Assembly: GCA_003952965.2 (NCBI GenBank)
Contig: CM025853.1
Span: forward strand, 21,886,650 to 21,950,649
Source of the DNA: Morella rubra
Taxonomy: Eukaryota; Streptophyta; Magnoliopsida; Fagales; Myricaceae
Direction: 5' to 3'
DNA: 64,000 nt
Positions within the stretch are counted from its first letter, which is position 1. Each line of letters begins with the position of its first letter. Of the stretch, positions 12,730-22,804 are shown one piece after another. The position numbers were made by a program, and so were the translations under genes. A model generated the notes under the pieces. It did no database searches. It was not told the DNA's origin and worked only from the letters and a program-made list of their open reading frames with translations.

Positions 12730-13611
12730 TAAGAGTGGAGCTTGGGAGAATGAGAGATAATCGAATGATTTGAATCGATAAGAGGCTTTTTTTTAAAAAA
12801 ATAAAATTATTTTATAAATAAGGGCTCAAATTAAATTAATGGAGAGAAACACTTTTAATAAGAAAAAGTTTAAAAAATAAAACAAAAGAATAATCGAACT
12901 AAATCAGGAAAAATTTTAGAGATAAAAGAGAAACAATTTAAACATAAAAATCTAAAATAAGAAAGACGCCAACGGCTAAACAGGTTCTCCACCCTACCTT
13001 GCCCTCTCCTCGTGGGTAGACCCTTTCTCTACTTGCACAGCAACATTAACTTTTTAGGATATATACATTTTACTCTTTTATTATAAGGTTTTAATAATTT
13101 TTACTTCTAATTATTGTCATTTTTTTCATATTGCACCGAAAAAATTATTTTTCTTTTGAAATCAATAATTGTTAGGTGCAATATGACAAAAATAATAGTT
13201 ATGAGTGTAAATACCTCCATAGTTAGAAAGTGTAAAATGTATTTATCATGTATAATTCTTAAAAATTTAGAATAAGAAGTTATGAAAATGACACACGATT
13301 ACAATGTCTGTGTCACTATATTGTCAAACTCGTGGATATGCTCATCAAGTTGAATAATTGTGCTAAAGCATTATTTTTTATATTATTGGTCACATAGACA
13401 AATAAATCAGTGACCTGATTTACATAATATCTCTCAAAATAGTTAATTACTTCCTAGAATGTTGAAACAGGCCGGAGGTATAATATCAAGAATTTGAAAA
13501 TGTGGAAAGTTGTTGGATAGAGAAACATCACAGTTTAGTATCCGATCTTTCCCTTTGAAAGCAATTAAGCCAAGGCTTACGATGATTCTTTAAGTAAGCC
13601 AATGTCTGAAA

Positions 13612-13855
13612 AATCACGAGGATAGCAAATCGAAGCAAAGAAAAGGAAAAGTGAAAGTGTATCAGTAGAATAAATTAGCCAATAATTATTCGTGGACGAT
13701 ACTTGGTGTGTCCAAATTAGATGTTGAAAGATCACACGAGGGTACCAAATCGAAGCAAAGAATGTTACATAAAAGAAAAAAGTGAAAATGTACAAGTAGA
13801 ACAAAGTCAATAGTTATTCGTGGATGATACGTGGCGTGCCTAAATTATAAAGTTG
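13612..13855. repeat. Two-copy tandem repeat of about 120 bp
   Basis: Units begin near 13612 and 13732. Both contain caaatcgaagcaaag, then gtgaaa.tgta..agtagaa, then a.ttattcgtgga.gatac, then gtgt/cgtgcc.aaatta. It is non-coding. Confidence 0.65.
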
Positions 13856-13974
13856 GAGGAGTAAAATCTAAAACTGAAAATATACTCTGGGTAGAGCATG
13901 TCAAGTAATTGGCTGGGAAATTTTATATTGAACAGAGATTATGAAATCCTTAAATGCATGCATGCCTAGGTTAC

Positions 13975-16533
13975 CACTACAAGAAATATGGCCTTTAGCG
14001 ACGAATTCATTAGCGACAGACCCAATTTCGTAGTTAAAAACTTATTTTTTGTGACAAAAAATTGTTTCGTTGCAAAAATACGTTTTTTTCAACAAATATA
14101 AAATTTCGTTGCTAGACGATAGTTTTAGCGACGATTTTATCAGTGACAAACCTAACGTGATCGCTAAAAATATCTCATTTGCGACAAAAATATTATTTTG
14201 TCACTAAATACTTCAAACACATGCTTTTAGCGACCAAATTTTATATTTGTCGCTAAAAGTGTTATCAGCGACGAACTCAATTTTATCAATTTTATCGCAC
14301 CACTAAAAAAGCTAAATACTTATTCTTTCTAGGGACACGATGACAAAGGACGGAAATACAACACTGCACGCGCACTTATAAAATTATGTCGACTAAATAC
14401 TTCAAACATTCGTTTGAAAAACATTTTACAAAAATAATAAAAAAAATTGATTAAAATATTCAAAAATAAAAACTTAAAAATAATTAGCAATTATAATCAT
14501 TATAAAATTATTAAAAGAAAAATAAAATTTTTTTGAAATCTACTAAAATAAGAATCAAAATTAATTTACAACAGCAAATAACAACAAAATTAAAAATTAT
14601 ATATTTTATGAATGATATTATCTTGTTCTTTTAATTTTTATGAATAGTTTTTATTTGTTTCATATGTTATCTTATACTTATGAAACTATTTTGTACTTAT
14701 TTTTTGAATTATATAGAAAAGGCCCGGAAGGCAATACACGCGCACCGCCTAGGATTCCACTAAATTTTGAAAGTTTTTATTTCCCTCCATTTTATTTGGA
14801 AAAGCTCTATGCCGCTATGTATATTTTGTCTGAACAGAGTATTCGCTTATTTCTCTCCCTCTAGCGCTTATTCCTCTCTCAATTAACTCTATCCCGACAG
14901 TCATGGCCCCAGGCACTTCACTCAGACAAGGACAACAGATTACTAGCCAAGAACTGAGAAGTACGGGGCGCAGTCGCAACCTCCTGTCCAAGCTCAACCC
15001 ATAGCGCCAGTGCTGTCTGCCGTAGATCCCGACACAAACCCCTGATGGCATGCAACTGGAGCTTCAAGAAACAGGTAAAAATTTAGCAAACCTTTTATAT
15101 TTTAGGTTACCGTTTCCTGTGTTTAGATTGGTTCCCACGAGTTTAGCCTCTGTATATGTAATAAAACTTCTCCTTTATGGTGATGTGGGCAGTAACGTCT
15201 ATTAAGAAACAGGGTCATGGAAAAGGCAAAAAGAACTATATTTGAGAAGCTTCAAAAGAGCGGTTGCATTGCTGTGGAGGTTCCTACTGGCGCAAGGAGA
15301 CTGATAGGTGACAAAGGAACATTGTCGCCGTCAAGTTTTTGTATGCAGAACATTGCTTTTCTATTATTATGAGGCGTGTAGCCTAAGCACAGTTTTTGAT
15401 TGTAGGATGTAAAATTATGTTTTAAAAAGTTTATACATTGTTTTCATCTCATTTTGCTGTTATAAGTCTAACGCTTTCCGGCATGAGAACAGAGCATGGA
15501 TTTATACATTTCTCTGAGAGTGACCTTTTGTTTTGATTCTAATTTTGGTAGTTATTTGTTAATCTTTTTGCTTGATTTCTCTACTGTAAGTACAAAATGA
15601 ATGAAAAATCGAAATTGCACATCTGTATTTGTTGATATACTCTGCACATCTGTATTTCCAGTGCCCCGCGCGGCGTTGTGTGCAGGATGCGAGCAAAGGG
15701 GCTGGAATTTCCAGCACCGCACGCGAAATTCTAGTGCCCAGCCCCGTGTGCAAGCCTTCAGTGCCCAGCCCCGCGCGCGTCATTCCTTGCGCGCAGGACG
15801 CGCGCGGCTTTAGGCCCAGCCTTGCGCGCAGGACGCACGCGGCCTTTAGGCCCAGCCTTGCGCGCGCCATTCCTTTCGCGCAGGACACGCGCAGCCTTCA
15901 GCGCCTAGCCCCGCGCATGCGGTCTTGCCCGCGGGACTCGCGCAGCCTTCAGTGCCTAGCCTCGCGCACGCGGCCTTGCCCGCGAGACTCGCTCGAGATT
16001 TATATATTATTAAATAAAATAATATTATTATTTTTTTTATAGTTATTATGATATTACAAATATTAAAACATGTAATTCAAAAACTACGTAGAAAATGGTT
16101 TCATAAATATAAAAATTATAAAAATAGATAAAATATCTTGCAACAACATAAAATAGCAGCCACAAACGTCTTGCAACAATATAAAACCATGTCGTTAAAA
16201 TGTCAAGCCTATAATCATGGTCATTACCAACGGTTTAAGCTTAGATATGCAACAAATTAAATTTGTTGTTTTAAACTTTCTGCGACAGAAATGGAACCAG
16301 AGAGAGAGGTAATAGCGACAGAATGGGGTGCACTCTCGCGACTTCAGTATTCGTTGCTCTTACCAAGTAAACAGCGACGGAGAGTAAAATATGTTGCCAG
16401 ATACATGTAGTGACAACGTAAAAGCGACAGGGCTCCGACGGTTTCATAACTGTCACCTGTAAGTTGCAGCGACAAAAAATCGAGTTTTAGCGACATCCAC
16501 CTGGCGCCGTTATACACCGATTTTCTTGTAGTG
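13975..16533. mobile_element. Non-autonomous CACTA (En/Spm) DNA transposon
   Basis: The element is 2559 bp. It starts CACTACAAGAAA and ends TTTCTTGTAGTG, the perfect 12-bp inverted termini of plant CACTA elements. It is flanked by the 3-bp target duplication TAC (13972-13974 and 16534-16536). Both subterminal regions are packed with the word agcgac in either orientation (13996-14290 and 16260-16495), as expected for transposase-binding repeats. No intact transposase is present. Short coding-like relics occur near 14900-15060 and 15215-15350 (for example KLQKSGCIAVEVPTGAR), which weakly recall En/Spm accessory protein regions. The interior holds a GC-rich minisatellite at 15660-15990. The paralogous segment at 26340-26400 reads straight through the insertion point. 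Confidence 0.93.
15660..15990. repeat. CpG-rich degenerate minisatellite inside the CACTA element
   Basis: About 330 bp of imperfect units built around cagccttgcgcgcaggacgc, cagccccgcgcgc and gcctttaggcccagcc. GC content is very high in an AT-rich neighbourhood and CpG is frequent. Three frames stay open for part of it, but this reflects the lack of TA-rich stop codons and not a gene. Confidence 0.8.
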
Positions 16534-17640
16534 TACGGAAATTCCAAGCAGCTATTAGCATGATTTTCTCTTGATTTTGCAGTTTTTTTTTTTTCCAGGC
16601 AAGCCATTTGGAAGCTTCAACTTGAGCACCGCCAAATGGAGTGAAATGTCTAGAATTAGGGTTTCACAAACTCACAATCAACATCTTTATCCTTTTATGT
16701 ATGTTGCGGAATATCAAACCGGTTATTTTTGTAAAAAACTATATATATATATATTAACAAAATAAATTTATCTCAATCTATTTGACATTTCCTAAATGGG
16801 AAATGCGTATATTTCCTATGAAATCTTTTTAGAATCACTTTATAACAATTCTCCTGAGTCATTTTCACAAACTCCAACATAATAATCTCTTTTTACACTT
16901 TTCTCAAATTTCAATAAAATTTACACTTCCTCCAGTAAAAATAATTTTTTCAAAACTTTTTTTGAGGCATCCAAACAAGTTTTTCAAGGAACTAATTAAA
17001 AAATATAATTTCTAACCTCCTACTTCTAGTGATAAGCATATTTTTGAAAACCAAAGAACTTTTTAAACGTCTATCTTATGCCTCAACATCGATCATCCTT
17101 TTATATATAACGTTATATGTACTTATGAGAGATCAGACGTTATGTTCGAATATATATAGTTACTATATGCACACTATGAAACATCGTCCCAAAAGATAAA
17201 AAAGGTGGTCCTTAATAATTTGGAGACGAAATGAAAATTTTGTCTCAATAAGGTTGGCCTTTTGGGAAAAAAAATAAAAAAATCGTACAAAATTGATAGA
17301 CCTTTTAGGACAAAAACAAAATTAAGTTTCAAACAATTTGGGATAAAATCAAAAATTCGTTTTGGGACGAAATTAAGTTTGTCCCAAATAATTTGGATCC
17401 GAAAAGTGAAATTTGTAAGGCCAGTTTGGATGCTAGCTTCTCCTTGAGCACCAACAAATTAATGGAGTGGAATATCATGAGAATCGAATACCTTGTTTAG
17501 CACTCAAAGAAAGAATAAAAGGGACCCATATTTAATTTTCCTCAATGTATATATGCCGTGAAACACGTCGTTGTTGATCTCAACGTTCCTCGTTTTGGAT
17601 AGAGAAACAATACAGTTCAGTATCCCATCCTTTCCTTTGG
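16534..17640. repeat. Segment shared with 25.6-28.4 kb (DC1-region duplication)
   Basis: Blocks 16534-16960, 16975-17245 and 17380-17570 match 26362-26738, 27350-27600 and 28150-28375 in the same order and orientation. The first also matches 25587-25835. Breaks between blocks are explained by insertions in the other copy. It is non-coding. Confidence 0.8.
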
Positions 17641-17804
17641 AAGCAATTAAGTCAATACAATGATTATTTTAAGGGTATGTATGTTTGTAAAATTTTAGGG
17701 TATTGGATTTGGTGAAAAAGTGAAGAAATAGATGATTTTTAATATTTATTATAGTGAAAAGTAATGATTTGATGGAAAGAGAGATTATATTGTAAGATAT
17801 AATC

Positions 17805-18378
17805 TTGCTCCAGTTGTTGATAGAAGATGCAATGCTTGTGATCATACATCGTGGGCTATGGATACGCATGCAGTAGGTGCAAGTTTGCCCTGTGCATTAA
17901 ATGTGCATCACTTCCGTTTGTAGTTGCACATCGTTATGATACGCATCATCTCACTCTCACTTACAAGGCTGAAGATGATTCAGGAGAATATTATTGTCAG
18001 ATTTGCGAAGAAGAAAGATATCCAAAGACATGGTTTTGTTATTGTAAAGAATGTGATTTTGCAGCTCATCCATTGTGCGTCTTGGGGAACTATCCGTATC
18101 TCAAGTTTGGAAAAACTTACACACATGAAACTCATCAACATCCCATCACTTTTGTCCAGACGACTCAATACTCTCCTCCATGCGATCATTGTAACAAGTG
18201 CTTCGATGGTGTGGCTTTGGAATGTAGAGAATGCAACCTGAAACTCCACCCGCCACATAAACCAGGTTTGACTGGTTGTTCACAGATGCTCAGGGAAGAC
18301 AAGAAGCAAAGTCCAGATAATTTGCGATTGTTGATGCTAAGAAAAGACAAAAAGGTCATGAGAGATCCAAGTGAGTAA
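17805..18378 (+). pseudogene. Truncated, frameshifted DC1 domain gene
   Basis: The sequence is nearly identical to the last 560 bases of the intact DC1 gene (31715-32273), including its stop, but everything upstream of the seventh DC1 repeat is missing. Within the remaining part of repeat 7 the frame breaks: RCNAC.. (17825-17851) is read in one frame, and GYGYACSRCKFALCIKCASL and all that follows in another. One missing G near 17852-17856 would account for it. Repeats 8 and 9 (HRYDTHHLTL.., HETHQHPITF..) remain intact to the stop at 18376-18378. No ATG opens the downstream frame close to the break. It is best read as a relic of the DC1 locus duplication; expression of a C-terminal fragment cannot be excluded. 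Confidence 0.88.
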
Positions 18379-18523
18379 GTCATGATGATTAATGCAGATG
18401 GTCATATATATATATATATATATATATCTTGTGTACCGTAATTGTGATCGTGGGTGCTTTTGTGTGAGAAAGTATTTTATTATTTACCAAATATTTATTT
18501 CAGCATTTGTTAAGGCTAAACTG

Positions 18524-18806
18524 TTTTTTTTTTTTTTAGGCAAAGATAATTTATTAAAAACCGAGAAGCGTACAACCAGTACAAAACAGAAAATCGACCA
18601 AAAGGCCAGCGAAACACCTAAACGGATCCAGAGTCCCTACAATAACCGAACACAAGTGTCGGAACCACTAACGGCTATAAGGACCGAGAAACAACCAGAA
18701 CCACAAGCTGACCACAAGAAACAACCAGAACCACAAGCTGACCACAAAGACCAGCACACAAAACAAAAATAAACTGGCCAGAAGAGCCAGAACACAATAC
18801 AAACTA
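18524..18806 (-). mobile_element. 5'-truncated LINE 3' end
   Basis: A 283-bp insert flanked by a perfect 14-bp target duplication (ttaaggctaaactg, 18510-18523 and 18807-18820). The plus strand begins with a T tract, the poly(A) tail of a minus-strand retroposon. The body resembles the 3' UTR of plant L1 elements (minus strand: gttttgtactggttgtac.. then aataaattatctttgcc before the tail). It holds a doubled 30-base word at about 18690-18748. The paralogous segment at 32395-32415 lacks the insert. Confidence 0.88.
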
Positions 18807-18820
18807 TTAAGGCTAAACTG

Positions 18821-19588
18821 GTAATTTGCATGCGTGTGTATACCTTGTAATAATTAAGACACATCTTATACCAGAAGCGTTTGATCTTCTTGAAATATTT
18901 CTATTTCCATTAGCTAGGATACTTACGTCTGGTACTCCTAGAGTTTATTGTACGTCTTGCTTTTGCTTTTCAGGTATTTGTTGCAGTCTGTTACTCCTAC
19001 AATTAGATTTTCCCTTAAAAATACAATTATTGTACATAAATATATTGTATCATTTATCTAACAAAAAAATTGACCACAGTAATTAGAGCATTGGCGTGCT
19101 TTGTTCCAAGGTGCTCTCCGAGAAAATTAGGGAAAGAAGATTCATTTAAACAACTAAAATAATGTGCTTGTTTTGTTTCGATGAGGGTCATGCGCTTTTA
19201 CATTGACAAATACAACTCGGTAAAAATACATACGACTTTATTCGGGATTTACCAACTCATTAGGAAAGTTCCATCCTGGTAGGTCTGTCGGGCTAGATTT
19301 CTTCTCGTCTCCAAAAAAAGAAAATACATATGACCAAGGACAAAACTTCCCAATACTATATGGTTCCATTATTTGCTTTTCTTTTGATTCCATTTTCGGA
19401 ATAATTTTTTTTTTAAAAAAAAATCATATGAGTAAGAGATGACACTGTCACACTTTGTTTCTACTCTGTATCAAAATCCAAATTAGGAGAGAGCACCGGT
19501 AACCGGTCTCCACCGGCTAGTGGGGCCAGTACCTGTGTCAAATTTCAATAGTGGCGGTGAATCACTGCCACCACTGTTATTATTTTTA
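18821..19588. other. Intergenic DNA
   Basis: Nothing coding was recognised. The first 100 bases still align loosely with the 3' flank of the intact DC1 gene (32420-32520). Confidence 0.4.
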
Positions 19589-19958
19589 GGAAAAAATACA
19601 CTTTTCACCCATGAACTACCATAGGTTTTGCACTTTGCACCCTAAACTACCAATTTTGACACATTGCACCTCTCTAACTACCAATTTTTAACACTTTGCA
19701 CCCTTTATCACAGTTTCAGACTAAAATGACGATAATGCCCTTGACCCATTTTGCATATATTGAAGATATTGTTGTCAATTAATTAATTTCTCAAGGGTAT
19801 TATTGTCAAATGGAGGGTGCAAAATATTTAATATTAGCAGTTGGAGGGTGCAAAATGTCTAACATTGGTAGGTTAAGGGTGCAATGTCTTAAAGATGGTA
19901 GTTTGGGGTGCAATGTGTCACTACCTCGGTAGTTTGTGGGTGAAAAGTGTATTTTCCC
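19589..19958. mobile_element. Mutator-type MITE
   Basis: A 370-bp element with long inverted ends: ggaaaaaatacacttttcac at the left, and the reverse complement of the right end reads gggaaaatacacttttcacc. The palindrome continues inwards through repeated 'tttgcaccctaaactacc' words. It is flanked by a perfect 9-bp target duplication TTATTTTTA (19580-19588 and 19959-19967), the signature of Mutator-like elements. It is non-coding. Confidence 0.9.
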
Positions 19959-19967
19959 TTATTTTTA

Positions 19968-20497
19968 CTATTACTTAGATGCATGACGTCGTTGCCCGCA
20001 TCCTTCACTTTCACTCTTGTGGCTCTCTCTCTACCCTCTCTCTCGCGCAGTTGTGTGTCTCTGTCTCTTGCAGTTGCAACGGCCGAAATCTCTCTCTCAT
20101 AACTCTTTGTAGCTCTGCTATTTTACTCTCAATTCTCTCCCTCTCTACATCTCTCTAGTTGCCGCCATGGCCGCATAAGTCCTCCTCTCCTCCGATTGCT
20201 TATGTCCAGGATCATTTCTTCGACCTCCAAAAGAGCGCTGTAAAGGAGGCGCAGGGGGTGGCTTGGAGCTGGGTCATCTCGACCTTCCACGACCCTTACT
20301 TCCTGAACGGGCTCTACTCACCTGTCTTACCTTATTGCTGCTGCGGAGAGCCTCCATCTACGCCCTCAACCTTATGTTCTCAGCTTCTAATTCCAACCAA
20401 CGTCTACTTCAGGGAGGGCGCAATGGCTCAAAACCCCTCGCTTGCTCACCCTTTGAAATCTTAACATCAGTGTCCTCATCACACGACTCCACCACAA
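19968..20497. other. Pyrimidine-rich leader-like sequence and part of an unknown reading frame
   Basis: 19990-20160 is rich in CTCTCT words, like a plant promoter or leader. From 20160 the composition turns GC-balanced. On the minus strand an open frame enters from the right across the LTR element insertion and stops at 20426. No family was recognised. Confidence 0.35.
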
Positions 20498-20830
20498 TGT
20501 TGGGAAAAGCGGCACGAAAATCAAAGAAAAGAACACCAAGAATTTATGTGGTTCGGCCCCAATCCGGCCTACGTCCACCCCAGAGCAATTTTATTAATGA
20601 ACGCTTAAGAAAATCACTCTATAATAGCCACACCACACTCTTTCTCTTTTTTTCTTTCTCTACCCAATGCTCACGTACATTTACTCCTATAACATAAGCC
20701 ACTATTTATAGAAAAGATACAAAGAGAAATCTCAAGAGAAAAATCCTAAACTTGGAATGGGGAGTAAGTAAACTTCCTACTCAAAATCTACTTATATTCC
20801 AAATCTATCTTATGGGTGTGGACCCCAACA
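20498..20830 (-). repeat. 3' LTR of the gag-only retrotransposon
   Basis: 333 bp, TG..CA ends. Nearly identical to 22473-22804, apart from scattered base changes and a few one- to two-base indels. Confidence 0.93.
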
Positions 20831-21127
20831 AATCTCCCCCTCCATACCCATAAGGGAAGAATCTGTTCCTAACATCTTTCGGTTGAGTGCATCCCGGGCT
20901 CCCATCAGTAGAACCTTTCTGCAACTTTGGTGTCTGTTGCTCTCCTTTGCTCACCACCCCTTGCATCCTTTTCTACTGGCACTCCAACCTCTTCCTTGTC
21001 ACCAGACGACCAACCACACTCCCATCTGAGTGTCCTACATCCCCTGCTTGTACCACCGGACCCATGTAGAACAGTATCTCCCCCTGCTCTTGCATCTCCA
21101 CCGGCTGGTACCAAGCACCTTCGCGTG

Positions 21128-21925
21128 CTACACGAAGTCGGAGTCATCAGTCATCACTAAGGCTTCTGATGATTTCCCTTTCTCTGCTTTGTACTTTGGA
21201 CAATTCTGCTTGATATGCCCCTCTTGGTCACAATAGAAGCAGGTAATCTTGCGACCCTTTCCTCTGGATTTATTCCGGCCTCATGTATTCCTGCTGCTTT
21301 CTCTGCCTCTTTCTGTGATGAGAGCTTGTGATCCACTGTGGTCATAAGTCTCAATCTCCTTCGTTCGTGCCTCTTCACTGAATAGAGCATCTTTGACCAA
21401 CTCCATGGTCAATTTTCCATTCGGTGCTGAATTTTCTAGAGAAACAACAAGAGTCTCCCAACTATCCAGCAAGGAACTCAGAAGCAGTAAAGCTTGAACC
21501 TCATTGTCGAAAGTCATTTTGACGCTGTTCAATTGATTGATCAGGTTTTGGAACTCACTGGTATGTTCCGCCACTGACTTCTCGTTTCGCAGCTTCATAT
21601 TCACGAGCCTCCTCATTAGTAGCGCTTTATTCTGCGAATTCTTTGATTGGTACATTGTCTCCAACTTCTCCCATAGTTCAAAAGCGCTTGTCTCTTTGGC
21701 TACGTGATGGAATACCTCTGGCCCAATCCACTGACGAATCAACCTTTTTGCCTTCCGGTTGATCTTCTTCCACTTTGCCTCGTCAATCCCTCCGGTTTCT
21801 TGCCCTTCGTTCTCCAATGGATCGTACATATCCTTTGCATAAAGGATATCCTCCATTCGTGGCTTCCAGCTCATGTAATTCGTAGCAGACAACATCATCA
21901 TATCGATAATCATACTCTCCGCCAT
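21128..21925 (-). pseudogene. Copia-type gag with zinc knuckle, one premature stop
   Basis: ATG at 21925 opens 214 codons with the UBN2/retrotran-gag pattern (ATNYMSWKPRMEDIL near the start, then WEKLETMYQSKNSQNKALLM and LLLSSLLDSWETLVVSL). A TGA at 21283-21281 interrupts it. The same frame then continues to a TAG at 21130-21128 and encodes the CCHC nucleocapsid knuckle CFYCDQEGHIKQNC (C-X2-C-X4-H-X4-C). The TGA lies in a context where CGA is likely, so CpG decay is a simple explanation. Gag packages the element RNA. No protease follows. Confidence 0.88.
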
Positions 21926-22457
21926 CTCAATTCACATTGATCGAGGCCAAATTTTTCTGACTGCACCAATGGATCTGAGATGGCCAAAACTTAGGAACCG
22001 GTTTGACCTGCTCGAAAACCAGCCTAAAAGCCCCTGAACCAGTAGAAAAATCACTCTGGAAAAAAATCGAAATCTTTTGGAATATTCTTACCAGAATATT
22101 CTCTGCTGACGTGGCACTGACTGTACCCTACTTACGTGGTAATGATGACGTGACACCCTGACACACTATTGACGTGGCAGGCCGCGTGGTAGCTAAATGG
22201 TGAGCGTGCGCGTGTGGCGCGTGAGTGAGTGGTCCCCACGCGCCCTACCTCTCTTTGGCGTGTGTGGCATGTGACAACATGCTATGATTTTCGGAGGTGC
22301 ATGGAGGCGCGTCCGGGATCCTCCGCGGCGCGGTTTCGACCTCCGGCTTCGTCTCGACCTGCTTTACAGGCTAGTGCCCTCCAATCTTTGATCGGACCAC
22401 TTTGAATTTTCGGACCTTCTCTGCTTCCCCCGAAAAACCACTCCGGCCCTCGAACCT

Positions 22458-22470
22458 GGCTCCGATACCA
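22458..22470 (-). promoter_or_regulatory. tRNA-iMet primer-binding site of the LTR element
   Basis: The minus strand reads TGGTATCGGAGCC two bases downstream of the 5' LTR. The plant consensus is TGGTATCAGAGCC. Confidence 0.9.
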
Positions 22471-22472
22471 CT

Positions 22473-22804
22473 TGTTGGGAAAAGCGGCACGAAAATTCAA
22501 AGAAAAGAACACCAAGAATTTATGTGGTTCGGCCCCAATCCGGCCTACGTCCACCCTAGAGCAATTTTATTATGAACACTTAAGAAAATCACTCTACAAT
22601 AACCACACCACGCTCTTTTTTTTTTTTTTCTCTCTCTACCAATGCTCACGTACATTTACTCCTATAACATAAGCCATATTTATAGGAAAAGATACAAAGA
22701 GAAATCCCAAGAGAAAAACCCTAAACTTGGAGTGGGGAGCAAGTAAACTTCTACTCAAAGTCTACTTCTATTCCAAGTCTATCTTATGGGTGTGGACCCC
22801 AACA
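22473..22804 (-). repeat. 5' LTR of the gag-only retrotransposon
   Basis: 332 bp with TG..CA ends. It is paired with 20498-20830 and abuts the primer-binding site. Confidence 0.93.

Larger units (their letters stand above)
11916..13974. other. Intergenic DNA with pieces of the DC1-region duplication
   Basis: No gene was supported. It holds a hairpin (12646-12700), a G18 tract (12712-12729), blocks matching the second DC1 region (13260-13330 with 28590-28660, 13505-13620 with 30005-30115) and a short tandem duplication (13612-13855). The last 30 bases before the CACTA element match 26333-26361. Confidence 0.5.
20498..22804 (-). mobile_element. Gag-only LTR retrotransposon (TR-GAG-like, copia type)
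   Basis: The 2307-bp element is complete. The LTRs are 20498-20830 and 22473-22804, starting TGTTGGG and ending CCCAACA. It is flanked by the perfect 5-bp target duplication CACAA (20493-20497 and 22805-22809). It is transcribed leftwards: next to the right LTR, after 2 bases, lies the primer-binding site (minus strand TGGTATCGGAGCC, 22470-22458, matching initiator Met-tRNA with one change), and next to the left LTR lies a purine tract (minus strand tatggagggggagatt). The interior encodes only a gag protein; protease, integrase and reverse transcriptase are absent. It must have depended on enzymes from another element. The LTRs differ by small indels and substitutions, so the insertion is not brand new. 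Confidence 0.94.

Noticed and set aside
15559-16042. Long open frames on both strands in the CACTA interior
   Set aside because: The GC-rich minisatellite lacks stop codons by composition; the product is a low-complexity repeat.
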